Assembly (NCBI GenBank): GCA_951804985.1
Contig: OX638133.1
Coordinates: forward strand, 7,398,501-7,462,500
Direction of reading: 5' to 3'
DNA from: Dryomyza anilis
Taxonomy: Eukaryota > Arthropoda > Insecta > Diptera > Dryomyzidae
DNA length: 64,000 nucleotides
Shown: positions 23,763 to 35,924 of the stretch, piece by piece
How positions within the stretch are numbered: position 1 is the stretch's first letter
How the letters are laid out: every line of letters starts with the position of its first letter
Program-made: the position numbers and the translations under genes
The notes under the pieces: model-generated
Databases searched by the model: none
The model's input: the letters and a program-made list of their open reading frames with translations, nothing else
What the model was told of the DNA's origin: nothing

Positions 23763-24901
23763 CTAGCTGGATCCGTGCACGACTCGTGCCAAGATTTTGT
23801 GAATTCATAGATATAAAGCGATTTTATTAATATAAAAAAACATTATTATAATTTTTTATATCAGGGGCCCGTGCTTCGCTGTGGAAGTTTTTATTGGTTT
23901 TATAAATGTAGTAACCAAATAATAATTCTCCGCCAAAACAACTATTCTCAAAGGCAATTCATACAGTAGAATATTTCGCCGTAGAATTCTTCCCAGTAGA
24001 AATCTTCGCCGTAAAATTCTTCCCCATAGAACGCTTTACCGTAGAATTCTTCCCGGTAGAACTCTTTGGTGAGTTTTAGTGTGGTGAGTTTTAGTGTAGT
24101 GAATTTTTAGTGTAGTGAGTTTTAGTGTGGTGAGTTTTATTGTGGTGAGTTTTAGTGCGGTGAGTTTTAGTGTGGTGAGTTTTAGTGTGGTGAGTTTCGG
24201 TGTGGTGAGTTTTAGTATGGTGAGTTTTAGTGTGGTGAGTTTTAGTGTGGTGAATTTTTAGTGTGGTGAGTTTTAGTGTGGTGAACTTTATTGTGTTGAG
24301 TTTTAGTGTGGTGAATTTTGGTGTGGTGAGTTTTAGTGTGGTGAGTTTTGGTGTGGTGAGTTTTAGTATGGTGAATTTTTAGTGTGGTGAGTTTTAGTGT
24401 GGTGAGTTTTAGTGTGGTGAGTTTTAGTGTGGTGAGTTTTAGTGTGGTGAGTTTTAGTGTGGTGAATTTTTAGTGTGGTGAGTTTTAGTGTGGTGAACTT
24501 TATTGTGTTGAGTTTTAGTGTGGTGAATTTTGGTGTGGTGAGTTTTAGTGTGGTGAGTTTTGGTGTGGTGAGTTTTAGTATGGTGAATTTTTAGTGTGGT
24601 GAGTTTTAGTGTGGTGAGTTTTAGTGTGGTGAGTTTTAGTGTGGTGAGTTTTAGTGTGGTGAATTTTAGTTTTTTGTTTCATCTTTTTAGATTGTGTATG
24701 TGCTGAGTTATGTCGTTTTGAAAATTTAGGTTGTACCACGCCCCTTTGTCCAATATATAGCCTACGACACCCTCCGGACTCCTTAGTATCCTGTGGCAAA
24801 ATTTCAGTTAAATCGGTTCAGCGGTTTAGACGTGATGCTGGAACAAACAGACCGACAGATAGACAGACAGACAGACGAACCTAGATTTTTATATATATAG
24901 A
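23763..24901 (-). mobile_element. Non-autonomous Helitron, copy 1
   Basis: Read on the minus strand it starts TCTATATATATAAAAATCTA and ends GGATCCAGCTAG. That fits the canonical Helitron 5' TC and 3' CTRR. A hairpin GCACGAGTCGTGC (6-bp stem, 1-nt loop) ends 10 nt before the CTAG. The insertion lies exactly between A and T of the interrupted family A copy, with no target duplication, as Helitrons insert. After the 5' end comes a GTCTGTCTGTCTG run and a CCGCTGAACCGATTTAACTG block common at insect Helitron ends. A 15-bp minisatellite fills the middle. No Rep or helicase frame, so it depends on a partner in trans. Confidence 0.9.
24062..24672. repeat. 15-bp minisatellite inside Helitron 1
   Basis: Tandem GTGGTGAGTTTTAGT with variants (GTGAATTTTTAGT, GTGAACTTTATTGTGTT). 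A block containing GAACTTTATTGTGTTGAG at 24283 recurs at 24494, an offset of 211 bp, so a multi-unit block was duplicated. On the other strand the unit reads ACTAAAACTCACCAC, the same word family as at 51257-51335. Confidence 0.9.
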
Positions 24902-24961
24902 TAACACACAAGAACTACTTGAGAACTGAGAAGTACGGCAAAAAATGAACTCAAAAAGATC

Positions 24962-25264
24962 AGAAACAAACAACAGGTGGACCGCTGTTCATATCCGGTA
25001 CACGGCAACATTTTTCAACACTATCCGGACCCTACACAAAATTACTTGCCGAACCCTGATCTAGATCAGTGAAACTTCAAACATATATTATTTATATACA
25101 TACGTTATCAGGTATTGAAAATGATTATTCTAACACAATTGGTTATTTAGTTTTCTTGGTTTGGTATTTTACTTCATGAAAATCCAAATTTCTTGGGATA
25201 TTTAATTCTAGTATTGCGTTTATATATTTTATTATTAGATATCGACGAATTTTATTATTACATA
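24962..25264. other. Spacer
   Basis: AT-rich DNA with a slightly GC-richer patch (CATATCCGGTACACGGCAAC). No gene seen. Confidence 0.4.
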
Positions 25265-25860
25265 CTTACGAAAACCCACACGTTTCAATTTGCTTACGAA
25301 AACCAGCGCGTTTTTCTTAACTACGAAAAGAAGCACAAGTTCAGTTTACCACGAGTTCAGTTTAGCCACATTTTTATTATACCCAAGAAAAGAAGCATAT
25401 ACCTTTTTTAGCCACGAAACGATGCAAAACTTTATTTTCGCCACGAAAAGAAACACTATTACATTCAGCTGCGAAAAAAGCACATCTATCATTTCGCCAA
25501 GAATAAAAGCAAAACGAACAATAAATGTCTTTATACCACTATTGAATCTTGTATCAATAAAAAGTTATGGCAAAAAAGAAAAGATTCGCTCTTTTGGCAT
25601 GACAAGATTTTAAATTTTTCAAATTCGCCCGTTTGGTTTTGCCTTTTGTGGCTAGAAATATCCAACAAAACGATACGCGATATTGGTACAGTATACTTGA
25701 GAAAAAACTACATTAAAAAATGTAAAAAAAAACGCAAATGTCAAAAATTGCACATTCGCCCTTTGGCTGATAGTGACGATAATATATGATTTTATTCGTG
25801 GCGAAATTTAAAATGTGCTTTTGTTCGTAGATAAAATATAAATGTGCTCCTAGTAGTGGG
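25265..25860. repeat. Inverted and tandem repeat related to 46829-47995
   Basis: 25265-25530 holds degenerate units of about 30-40 bp built on CACGAAAAGAAGCAC. They reappear inverted at 25795-25850 (TTCGTGGCGAAAT, GTGCTTTTGTTCGTAG). The middle (25535-25790) contains AATAAAAAGTTATGGCAAAA, TTTTGGCATGACAAGATTTT and GCACATTCGCCCTTTGGCTG. These match the repeat at 46829-47995. Non-coding; the CGCCCTTTTGG-like word recurs many times. Confidence 0.6.
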
Positions 25861-25894
25861 AAAGTTAAAGTTAATGAATAATTGAATTTTATAG

Positions 25895-26063
25895 ACACAC
25901 GAAATTGTTCTAAAATTGTTCTAAATTAGTTGTAGTCCAAACTACAGCAAATAATAAAAATGTGTAGCATGTAGGCTGGGCTATTGGAATTGACTTTACA
26001 GCTGCAACAACCGAATAATTTGGTTTAGCGCAGCAAATTTCTATTTTCTGTGTAGTAAAGTAT
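25895..26063 (+). repeat. Dispersed repeat related to 7640-7800
   Basis: Shares TTGTTCTAAAATTGTTC, CAAACTACAG, ACCGAATAATTTGGTT and GCGCAGCAAATTTCTATTTT with 7640-7800, and ends TTTTCTGTG like several other repeats here. Confidence 0.45.
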
Positions 26064-27025
26064 ACACAAAAAATATTATTTTGTCAGAAGGTCGAAAACA
26101 CGACAAAGTTGATTGTAACAACCAATGTTATTCGTTAAAGTCCACGAAAAAAACTTGAAAAAATTTTGCAAATTAAAACATGTTACTCAGTGCTTTATAT
26201 TTCTGAATGTTGTATAGTAGCAGCCTGTCTATGTTGCCTGCCGTATAGGCATTTAGCAGCTTGTTGCTGGCGGCATTGACAGTGGGTGTTGCCGGCCACA
26301 TGTGTCAATACTTAAATGATTACCACCAACCATCAATCAATTGTAATTAATCGTTGTGTTAGTAGTATTAGTAGTAGTTATTATTATTTTTAGTTCGTTT
26401 TGTTAATTTTTTTTATTGTTGGTAATGATTACATGTGATACGTTTATTTATGGTACAGTTAGTGTCTGATTTAAGTAGTGGCCGTAATTTATGTATTTCA
26501 AGAAAATAAGAAAAAGTAGGCTTTATACATGTAATTAGTGAAACACTGGTAGTTTGCTGAAATGTACACAAAAAAGAGAATGGATTAATAACTAATTTTA
26601 AGAAAAATATTTTCCACAAGGAAATAATTTGTTGAGTTTGAAAATAATAAAATATATTTAAAGGGAAAAATTAAATTAGTAATACATATTTTTCAAATCC
26701 ACGTTCAGACATTACTTTACCGATACGCAATTAATTCCCTATGTAAATTCCTTTTTATCCCTAGACATATATTATTCAATTATTTCTCTTCATTATTCAT
26801 CGTAAAGAAAATTTTCCCGGATATAATTTTGCACAATTCAAATAAAGAAACTTCAATACATTACAATAATTATGTTGAAGAATTGATAAAATGTTATCTT
26901 TGCCAACACTAAATAACAATTTTCCCCGATTTTTTTTTTCTTTAATTTTACTAAAAACACATCTTTCACAAGTTGATTTGTCTCCAAGACAATTTGTCTC
27001 TACACCATTTACAAATTAATACAGA
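26064..27025. other. Unique DNA, possible conserved non-coding patch
   Basis: 26210-26310 is GC-richer (CTGTCTATGTTGCCTGCCGT, CGGCATTGACAGTGGGTG) without an obvious exon. The rest is AT-rich. Confidence 0.35.
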
Positions 27026-28121
27026 AAAGATCAATTGAAATTCAGAAATTCCATTTGAAATTCAAACGATATCACTTAAAATTCAGAAATTCCATTTGAA
27101 AAGACACCAATTTAAATTCAGAAATTCTATTTTAAATTCAAAAGACATCACTTGAAATTCAGAAATTCCTTTTGAAATTCAAAAGACATCAATTGAAATT
27201 CAGAAATTTTCATTTGAAATTCAGACATTTTCATTTGAAATTCAGAAAATATCATTTGATATTCAGAAATTCCTATTTGAAATTCAGAAAATTTCCATTT
27301 GAAATTCAGAAATATCCATTTAGTATTTAGAAATTTCCATTTGAAATTCAGAAAATGTCCATTTGAAATTCAGAAATATCCATTTGAAATTCAAAAAATT
27401 TACATTTGAATTTCAGATATTTCCATTTGAAATTCAGTAGTTTTCATTTGAAATTCAGAAATATTCATTTGAAATTCAGAAATTTCCATTTGAAACTCAA
27501 TTGATGTCTTTTGAATTTCAAATGGAATTTCTGAATTTCAATTGGTGTCTTTTGAATTTCAAATGGAATTTCTGAATTTCAATTGAAGTCTTTTGAATTT
27601 CAAATGGAATTTCTGTATTTCAATTGGTGTCTTTTGAATTTCAAATGGAATTTCTAAATTTCATGTGATGTATTTTGAATTTCAAATGGAATTTCTGAAC
27701 TTCAATTGGTGTTTTTTGAATCTCAAATGGAATTTTTGAATTTCAAGTGATGTATTTTGAATTTCAAATGGAATTTCTGAACTTCAATTGGTGTTTTTTG
27801 AATCTCAAATGGAATTTTTGAATTTCAAGTAATTTTTTTTTGAATTTCAAATGGAGTTTCTGAATTTCAATTGGTGTCTTTTAAATTTAAAATGGAATTT
27901 CTCAATTTCAAGTGAGGTCTTTTGAATTTCAAATGTAATTTCTGAACTTCAATTGGTGTTTTTTGAATCTCAAATGGAATTTTTGAATTTCAAGTAATTT
28001 TTTTTTGAATTTCAAATGGAGTTTCTGAATTTCAAGTGATGTCTTTTGAATTTCAAATGGAATTTCTGAATTTCAAGTGATGTCTTTTGAAATTTAATTG
28101 GTATTTTCTGAATTATATTTG
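27026..28121. repeat. Inverted minisatellite, 1.1 kb hairpin-forming array
   Basis: 27030-27500 is a tandem array of GAAATTCAGAAATTTCCATTT-type units. From about 27500 to 28121 the same words appear inverted, as roughly 41-bp units built from TTTGAATTTCAAATGGAATT plus TCTGAATTTCAATTGGTGTC. The orientation switch is at about 27495-27510. One strand could fold into a long imperfect hairpin. A sub-block GAACTTCAATTGGTGTTTTT with its neighbours recurs at 27697, 27780 and 27945. Confidence 0.9.
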
Positions 28122-28636
28122 TAAATGGTGTAGATTTTTATTACCCAAAACTATTCTTCTTAAAGACAATTTTTACGGAATCATTTTTTTGAAATAATTT
28201 TTTGCAATTCAAGTCATGACACTACTTTCCCATACAATTACTCCCTGAGGCAATTGTTTCCAAAATAGGAAACAATTGAACAAATTATATCTTACCCAAG
28301 ACTATTAACACTCTTAATCTCAAAGACTTTTTTCACGAGATAATTTTCCCACAATTGAAGTGAAGAGACTTCTTTCCCAAGACATAATTCATTCCTAAAC
28401 AGTTCTATCCCAAGACGATTTGTAGTAGACATTTGTTACCGAAGATTATTCATTTTAAAGCATTTTTTTTCATTATTATCTCAAAGATATTTTATTCACA
28501 ACTCCATTGAAGATACTTCTTTTCCCTTACAATTATTTCCTAAATGGCAATAATTATGGAGAAGAAAATTTTTTCTTTAACATTATAAAATTTCAGACAC
28601 TTCTTTCCAAATTATTCTACCAAAGAAGATAATAAT
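28122..28636. other. AT-rich flank of the inverted minisatellite
   Basis: Degenerate repeats of CCCAAGAC/CTTTCCCA words. No coding signal. Confidence 0.4.
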
Positions 28637-28832
28637 TACATTCAGAAAAAAAATACTGTGAAATCAAATATCTATTAAAATAATTTAATAGGATACATTA
28701 TAATGTTAATAGGTAAATACCAGAATACTATTGACTACTATTAAATTATTTTTGTGTTTATATGAAAATATATTTTTTATATACCCTTGAATCCTATTGT
28801 TCAATTTTAATAGGGTGTTTTTCTGAATGTAA
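28637..28832. mobile_element. MITE family M copy (diverged)
   Basis: Starts ACATTCAGAAAAAAAATACT and ends GTTTTTCTGAATGTA. The interior has TTAATAGGATAC and TTCAATTTTAATAGGG, as in the other M copies. About 195 bp, non-coding. Confidence 0.6.
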
Positions 28833-29075
28833 GGTAAAGAATTGAGAAAATATTATCTGAGGGAAAAATTTATCCCCATATATTTATTACAAAACACTCT
28901 TCATCACAATGACAATATTTCGCAATAGCACATTTATGAAATTTATTTTTTTGCAATAAATGGTCAGACACTTTTTTCTCAAACCAGTTATTTCCCAATA
29001 TAATTGATCTCCATGACAATAACTATAAGAATGAATTGATAGTAAAGATCAAAATTGTCTCGGGAATGTATTACC

Positions 29076-29300
29076 TACACCCAGAAAAAAATTCCCTCAA
29101 ATCCCATAAAAATTGGTCAATAGGACAATTATTGATTTAATAGTATACAAAAAATAAATCTTTTCATATAAACTCAATGGCAATATCATGGTATTTTCTA
29201 GTATTTAATGGTATTTTCCGATTAAAATAATAATTTATCCAATTGAATATTTTTAATAGTAAAAAACTATAATTTATATAGTATTTTTTTTTTGGGTATA
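29076..29300 (+). mobile_element. MITE family M copy
   Basis: ACACCCAGAAAAAAATTCCC to ATTTTTTTTTTGGGTATA. The interior is nearly identical in order to 58958-59182 (GGTCAATAGGACAATTATTG, ATGGTATTTTCTAGTATTTA). About 225 bp. Confidence 0.75.
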
Positions 29301-31124
29301 GGGAAAGAAGCTTATGAAAAAGTGGGAATAATAAACTTACTAATTGGAGCACACATTCTATAGGACAGAACTGTCCGTAATCCAACAAATCTAATGAATT
29401 GGGAAACAGAGTATTGTTGCGGATGAAATGTCTGGGAATAAAAACTGCATCTACATGAATTGGAGAAAAATCGTCCTGAAAGAATTTTCATTGGGATGTA
29501 TATCGATGAGAAATAATATTCTGAGGAATATTTTCCTCAGGGAAATGTTTTTCTGGTATAAATTGTGTTTAGAAAATGTGTTTGACTTGGAAAAAATTGT
29601 CACAGTCACGAAATTTTAGTGACCGTGACAATTTTCATCTTGAATTTAAAAATATATATATATCGGCGTAGAACTCTTTTTGAGATGAATAGACAACTGG
29701 AATTAAATGGGGTATAATAATATAGTGGAAGAATACAAATTGTCTCAGAGAAAAATTGCCATAATAAAATGGTTAGAAATTGTAAACATCAGGACTCGCT
29801 TTTATATGTATTTACATATTCAATATTTAAATAAATATTATAAGAATTTTAGGTAAAAATCCATATATTTGAAATAATCCATATACCCTAGTAGTTATTG
29901 TAATAGGGTCATTACAGGGAACTGATCATTGTATTTTTTCCTTGTCATAACTCGATCAGTTACATGACGATAATGATCTGGACATTATCATGTATACCCT
30001 AATAAATTTCTACTAGGGTAAATGTTCAAATATGTCACAATTTCGACAAATTTGCAATACAATTTTGACATTTTGAAACATATTTTGAGTGCATTCGATA
30101 AAATCAAACAATCATATTGCAGAAAACTATAATCTGGAAATCATATCATCATTGTGATGATTGTGATTTGTAGCAAATTTGGTTTTGTGTAAAAATTTGG
30201 TTTGAAAAATAATTTTGTTTCAGTTTCAATTTCATGAGAGGATTGAATAATTAAAATAAAACAAATTTTATAACAATATTTTAAATTTTTTGATCCATAG
30301 TAATCTAGTTTTTTAATCCATAATCCATACATATTTTCCTTTCATCGATAGAATTGTTAGCCCTGCTAATTACCAACATTTATATTAGATTTTAATAAAA
30401 TCTTCAGTTCGTGGAGACCAAAATCGATTCCAATTGATGAAAAGAATTAAGTCTTTCAAATAGCATTTAAATTTAATGAAATTTTTTCAACTTATTTTAG
30501 AAATATTAATTAATAAACTTCAAAAATAAGTTTTGCGCAAAATGTATTTCCTCTTAATTATTTTCACATTCACTCAGTTTATTAAATTTTTTTCAATTAG
30601 TAGAGCTTAAGAATCAATTATCAAAAATAATGTTAATCTTAGTCAAAGCAACCCGGCATACAAAGGATGCCAGTAGTTGCGAGGGCAACTAGCTCAATAG
30701 TCGCAAAATAAGAACAAGCGACGCATTTCGACTTGACCACAAAATAAAGCAGCATCAACAAAATGCCAATAGCAACGCACCGCACCGCATCGCACCACCC
30801 TGTACCGCCAATAACTTCAGTGGCACAAAGGCAACACTGAGCATTAACATTAATTTCAATGTTCGGTTAAATCGTCATTAGTAACAATTGTGGCGCTCAT
30901 TTTGAATGTGGTGGCGTGTGGTGACGTGTGTCGCAACCACAACTGCTGCCATTGCTGCTGGGCCAAAACCTAATGTGGCCAAGAACAGCGCAGAAATCGT
31001 TAATCTTCAATGATGACTTGGCATTTTAAGACACAAATACATGAACACATTGCCATACACGTGGCACTGTGTGTGAGTGGCTGAGTGTAAAGTTTCTTAT
31101 ATCATATAATTTACCCATTAGAAA
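29301..31124. other. AT-rich DNA then a GC-richer unique patch
   Basis: 29300-30640 is AT-rich with degenerate GGGAAA/CTGAGG words. 30645-31085 is clearly GC-richer unique DNA (CAACGCACCGCACCGCATCG, GTGGTGGCGTGTGGTGACGT, CCATTGCTGCTGGGCC). No long frame runs through it, so a conserved non-coding element or untranslated exon is as likely as a coding exon. Confidence 0.35.
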
Positions 31125-32250
31125 TTAATATAGTACCCCTGGCACATTTTTTGGCAGTTTATAACAATTTTTTCGACATATTTCAAAAAGACAATGGCGG
31201 AGTTTTAATAAAAATCTGTCTGTTTTCTGCCTGTTCCCATAATACGCCGTGAATATGCCAAAAGAACTCCTCCAAATTTTATAATCTGCTATACACTTCC
31301 TAAAATATTCCATTTATCTGTGTGTTTGCCGAAAATATGCTCGAAATATTCCTGAAAAATGTCAGCAATTTTGTTCGGGTAATAATAACATTTTGAGAAA
31401 TTTTCTGGCATTTTTCAGGAATATTTCGGGCATATTTCCGACATACTAACAGATAATTGGAATATTTTTGGATGAGTATAGCAGACAATATTTTTGTCAG
31501 GATCGAGACAGTTTAGAAACAGTTTTTCGAAATAGTTCAAACAGACAAAGGCGTTGTTTTTATCACAAAATTTCACAACCTGCCATACACTTCCGAAAAT
31601 ATTCCAGATATATGTTCAAAATATTCCTGGAAAATAGCAAAAATTTTGTCTCGGGACCCCAGGCAGCTTATAAACATTTTGTCGACATACAAAGGCGGAG
31701 TTTGTATCATAAGCTGTCTGTTTTCTGCCAGTTCCCAAAATATAACGTGAATCTGCCATTCAAATTCAACAAAAGTTTACAACCTGCTATACTCTACCCA
31801 AAATATTCCATTTATTCGTCTGTTTGCCGGAAATATGCCCGAAATATTCATGAAAAATGCCAAATATTTTGTCTCAGGGACCCCATACAAAATTTTTGGC
31901 AGGTAGTTTGTTAAAAATATTTTTTCGACATATTTCAAACAGACAAAGGCGGAATTTGTATCAAAAGTTGTTTGTTATCTGCTCATTCCCAAAATATGGC
32001 GTGAATCTGTCATAAAAATGCCATCAAACACTTCCCAATATATTCCATTTAGCTGTGAGTAAGCCGGAAATATGCCCGAAATATTCCTGGAAAAAGGCAG
32101 AAATTGTGTGGGATATTAATGGCAGATACACGGCACATTTTAGGAACTGGCAAACAGAAGGGCTTGTGATGCAAACTCCGCCTTTGTCTGCTTAAAATCT
32201 TTCGATAAAATGTTTTAAAATTACCTCAATCCTGCCAAAAATTTTGTCAA
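31125..32250. repeat. Satellite-like array of units near 240 bp with inverted members
   Basis: Diverged units share CAGACAAAGGCGGAGTTT, CTGTCTGTTTTCTGCC, AATATGGCGTGAATCTG and GGAAATATGCCCGAAATATT in that order. They start at about 31133, 31495, 31655 and 31880. A piece at 31395-31490 and the last unit (32095-32250, AAACTCCGCCTTTGTCTGC) are inverted. Internal frames such as 31468-31914 are by-products of the repeat. A lone unit lies at 50556-50812. Confidence 0.75.
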
Positions 32251-33855
32251 TAACAACAACAGAGACTAACCAAATACTGCTGAATATTTTGATTCATTGA
32301 CTAAATATTGTCCATATGCAAAATAAAACCGGTGACTATTCAATATTCATATGGAAGGACAAGCCTTCTTTTTAACACCTTCCTTTTCGAAAAATATATT
32401 TCAGAAGAAAGACAGAATTTAAACTTCTTCTGTTTAAATTCTCTCTACTTGTTTTATTTTCTTTAATTAATTTCTAATTTTTTATTCACATTTTAAAATA
32501 TAATATGATTTGTCCTCTTTTTGTGGAGTAACGGGAGTATGGAAGGATTTCTTTTTTTTTGCTTGGTAATAAGTTTTTTTAAAGGGAAAGGTTGCATCAA
32601 ATTTTCTACAAATATCAGTATTAATTTCTGCTGTAATCAGGGACTAAAAACATTTGGTATATTGATTCTGGTTCTAATATTTTTAAATTAGCGATTCCGG
32701 TTTCGATTCCAGTTCCAACTAAAGAAGTTATATGGGTTCCGATTTCCTCACAATTTTTAATTACGGTTCCGATACCGGTTTCGGTTCATTGTGTTCCCTG
32801 AGAGGCATTAAAACCCTTTGGAATATCGGTTCTGGTATCACAAATCGGAACGGTACTGGTATCGGTTCGGATTCCGGTTCTTTTCGGTCCCTCGTTGTAA
32901 TCATAACATTCAATTTTAATTTATGATTTCAATAATTTTTTTATTTATTTTCTTTTTAAAATATTCTACCTGCTGTTTCCTACAGGGTTGGTAATCACTT
33001 TATTGTTATTGCTAATGATGGCGGCTGTTGTTTTTTGGGAATACATCCTATATACACACCGAGGCTTGATAAATATCTATGCATATTTTTGTCAGTTTCA
33101 TTTATTATAAACCGAAACATAAGTTTGTTATATTTGTGCTTGATACGGTTTCATTTTGGCAAGTATTTGAGGATTGCCAAAGATTGATAAATTTTAAAAA
33201 TTCTTAAATATGTTTTTCGAGATTAAACTAAAAACTGCACTATAAAAAATAAAATTTTGTTTTGAATTCTAATTGAAATATTTTCTTAAAAACAATTTAT
33301 ATAAAAAAAAGTTACTGTATTCAAAATAAAGAAAATTACATTTTAAATAAATTATTAGTATTAGATTTACGTCCAAAAGCACTTGTATTTGTTTTTATTA
33401 CAATGGTTTTTGTTTTTTTTGGGCATACCATTATTTAAATTTACTTTATTTTTATGCACAATTTAATTGTATTGAAGTTATTTTCCATTTGAATTTATAT
33501 CAAGTTGAAGGAAAATTAACACAATATCGGATACTTTTTCGTAGCGCAATCGAGCGTCAAATTGTAGGTAAATATCGATGCGTTTTTTCGGAGTTTTCTC
33601 AGTACGATTTGTATTTTTTTTTTTTTAATTTATTAAGAAATTATTAATTAAGAAATTTCAAGATTGCTTCGAAAAATATTGTGATTTAGAATTTTTAAAA
33701 TTAGAATCGATAAAGCAATGATATCGACCTTTTTTTATTAAAGTTATTGGAGAAAGCTTCGAGTCATCGTAGATCTCCAAATGGGTTCGAACAAAAAACT
33801 GAAAAGTTAGGAAAACTGTTCTGAAATATGTTTTTAGACGTTTTATAGTTTCAAG
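32251..33855. other. AT-rich DNA with a GGTTCC-rich patch
   Basis: 32650-32895 holds a degenerate series of GGTTCCGAT/CCGGTTTCGGTT words, a simple repeat that makes a Gly/Ser-rich spurious frame. The remainder is AT-rich with no recognised feature. Confidence 0.45.
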
Positions 33856-34308
33856 TAGGGCTGTGCGATTAATCGTTTTACCGGAAATTCTGATTATTCG
33901 ATTAATCGTATTTTTCAATTAACCGAAAGTACGATTAATCGGTTAACTATAACTTTCAATTAATAAAAATTCAAATAAATTTTATGTGAGAACATAGAAA
34001 TTGCTGTCTACAAAAATATACAAACAAAAATTGTGGTTTTCTTTAAAAAATATGTAATTTAATATACAAATTAGATGCGTAGCAAGTAGAATATCATTAT
34101 TTATACTCATGCCAAAAACAATTAATCGTATTTCAATTAAGCATATTTCTGATTAACCGATTAATCGTTATTTTGATTAATCACAAAACCTGTTTAACAG
34201 ATTAATCGTATTTTCGGTTAATCAAAAAATACGATTAATTGAATAATTGATAAATCGTGATTGCGGTTAATCAGAATTTCTGGTAAAACGATTAATCGCA
34301 CAGCCCTA
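33856..34308. mobile_element. hAT-type MITE with 8-bp target duplication
   Basis: 453 bp. Termini TAGGGCTGTGCGATTAATCG and CGATTAATCGCACAGCCCTA extend to an inverted repeat of about 40 bp with one clear mismatch. The 8-bp duplication GTTTCAAG flanks it at 33848-33855 and 34309-34316. An 8-bp duplication with a YAGGG-like terminus is the hAT signature. The interior consists of repeated GATTAATCG/CGGTTAATC words and is non-coding. Confidence 0.92.
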
Positions 34309-34316
34309 GTTTCAAG

Positions 34317-35622
34317 TATTACATTTTCTGTTCCATTATAGTTTTAATTAGATCTCAAACATCATTGTAAAAATTTGAAGACAGTATTCTGGAATTTTTA
34401 ATAAAACAATATTTTCAATATTCACATAGATTAGCTGGATGTTATCAAATCTTCAGATCACTTATTCAAAATTTTGATAGTACTTAGAACTGGAAATTTA
34501 AATGTTCGATTCGATTTTAAAAATATTTTAATTACACTAAAAATTTAATTTTTCTGAGATTTCATAAAATTTTAAATTCTATTTAAGTTCATCCATTTTG
34601 AGTTGGCAACCCTATAGCTTTCATAATTTCGAGTTTTGTGGCTGATGCTGAAAGTTTTTGTAGTTTTCGTTCGCACAGAAGAATTTCGTTTATAATGTGC
34701 ACATTGCCTTTTGACCTTGGACAGCTGATTACAGCCAGACGGTGCACATCGGTTAAATGTCAACGGTTTCAAAAATATATATAGAAAAATATAGCACTAT
34801 AAATGGCACTACTTGAAACGCTTACAATGTTTTATGGCTATTTTATATAAAGTTGTGTAGATTTTTCATCAAATTCACACCAAGAACGTACCAAACAACA
34901 TAACGTGAAAAAATCGACAATAATATGGTATTGAGAAAAACCAAGTCAACACATGTCTTTAATGTGTTATTGCCAAATGTGGTAACGTCGAACATTCTGG
35001 CCAAACATACGCTTAGAAAAACACCAAACATTTAAGTAGCTGGAATAAGAAATTCATGATGAAACTAATATATAAGAAGAAAGTAAGAAAAAAAAACCAA
35101 AGGATAAACAAAAAAAAAGTATTTTTATTTACAAAATATAAACGCATTTTGTATCGATGGTCATGAGAAACAGTTATCATCTACAATTTATTAACTTCAA
35201 ACAGCTGTTTGCGAACATCAAATCAAGGAATCCATAAAAACCAAATACATGATAATATCTATAGTACGTGATACTATGAAATCGCACCCCATGCATGCAT
35301 TTCTTAAGTTTTAGGTTTCGATCAAATAACTTATGGCAGCTGTAGATAGATATTGACCGACCTTCGGTGTCAAATAAACTGACCTTGCGTAAATATTAAC
35401 TGAGTCTGTGTTGATATCAAATGTACTTTTGTATATTTTAACCGACCTTTCAGTTCTATGAAGTGTTTCAAATAGTATTTTGATATTTTACTTTCTGAAA
35501 TATAAGGTACAAAGTTTTAAAGCTGCTTTAAATGGCAATTTTAACTACACTAATATGGAATTGCATATAAATATTTAAGCGTAGAATTGACAACTAGGGT
35601 TTGATCTGGTTTTGATCTGCAA
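34317..35622. other. Mostly unique AT-rich DNA
   Basis: 34600-34770 is a small GC-richer patch (GACCTTGGACAGCTGATTAC). 35330-35480 contains CCGACC-spaced sequence. No gene is supported. Confidence 0.35.
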
Positions 35623-35859
35623 ATGAACGCCGGCAATCAAGCAAACGATGGAAATTTTGATTGCGCTCATATTATTCCCATTTGGTATATGACCAGAGAT
35701 ACACTTATAGAGCTTGATCATCCTCTAAGTGTGTCGTCAACAATGGTGATGATAGAAAAGGTTGCATATTTAGTTATGCTTCCAACTTCATCATCAGAAA
35801 AGTATAGTTTATGTACTTTCACAAGAATTTATAACATTCTTTTTAAATTAACTGAATGA
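35623..35859 (+). CDS. Unrecognised 78-residue ATG frame, weak candidate
   Basis: An ATG-initiated frame beginning MNAGNQANDGNFD and ending NILFKLTE. Residue use is more protein-like than in neighbouring frames, but there is no known motif, signal peptide or membrane segment. It is close to a dispersed repeat (35925) and has no clear splice sites. It could be chance or part of an undescribed repeat. Confidence 0.15.
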   Translation: MNAGNQANDGNFDCAHIIPIWYMTRDTLIELDHPLSVSSTMVMIEKVAYLVMLPTSSSEKYSLCTFTRIYNILFKLTE

Positions 35860-35924
35860 GACTTATTTTTACAAGCAAATCACATTTTTGCGTTAAACAG
35901 AAATTCTGTGTTTGATTTCAGCCT

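Larger units (their letters stand above)
23224..24961 (-). repeat. Snapback repeat family A copy, split by a Helitron
   Basis: Starts CACAGAAAAAAACAATCTTC and runs inverted relative to 46194-46827 (ATTATGAATTTTTTGACCAA, then long A/T runs at 23430-23650, then GCATGTCGAGCAAGCATTAT). It breaks at AAGAAA (23762) and resumes at 24902 with TAACACACAAGAACTACTTG. Homology stops at about 24961, so the far end is missing. Confidence 0.7.

Noticed and set aside
27030..28120. CRISPR-like array
   Set aside because: No constant repeat with unique spacers; units are contiguous and variable, and the genome is eukaryotic.
31468..31914. 148-codon plus-strand frame
   Set aside because: Lies entirely in the 240-bp satellite array; the frame follows repeat units and has no family signature.
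32732..32926. 64-codon Gly/Ser-rich frame
   Set aside because: Produced by degenerate GGTTCCGAT simple repeats.
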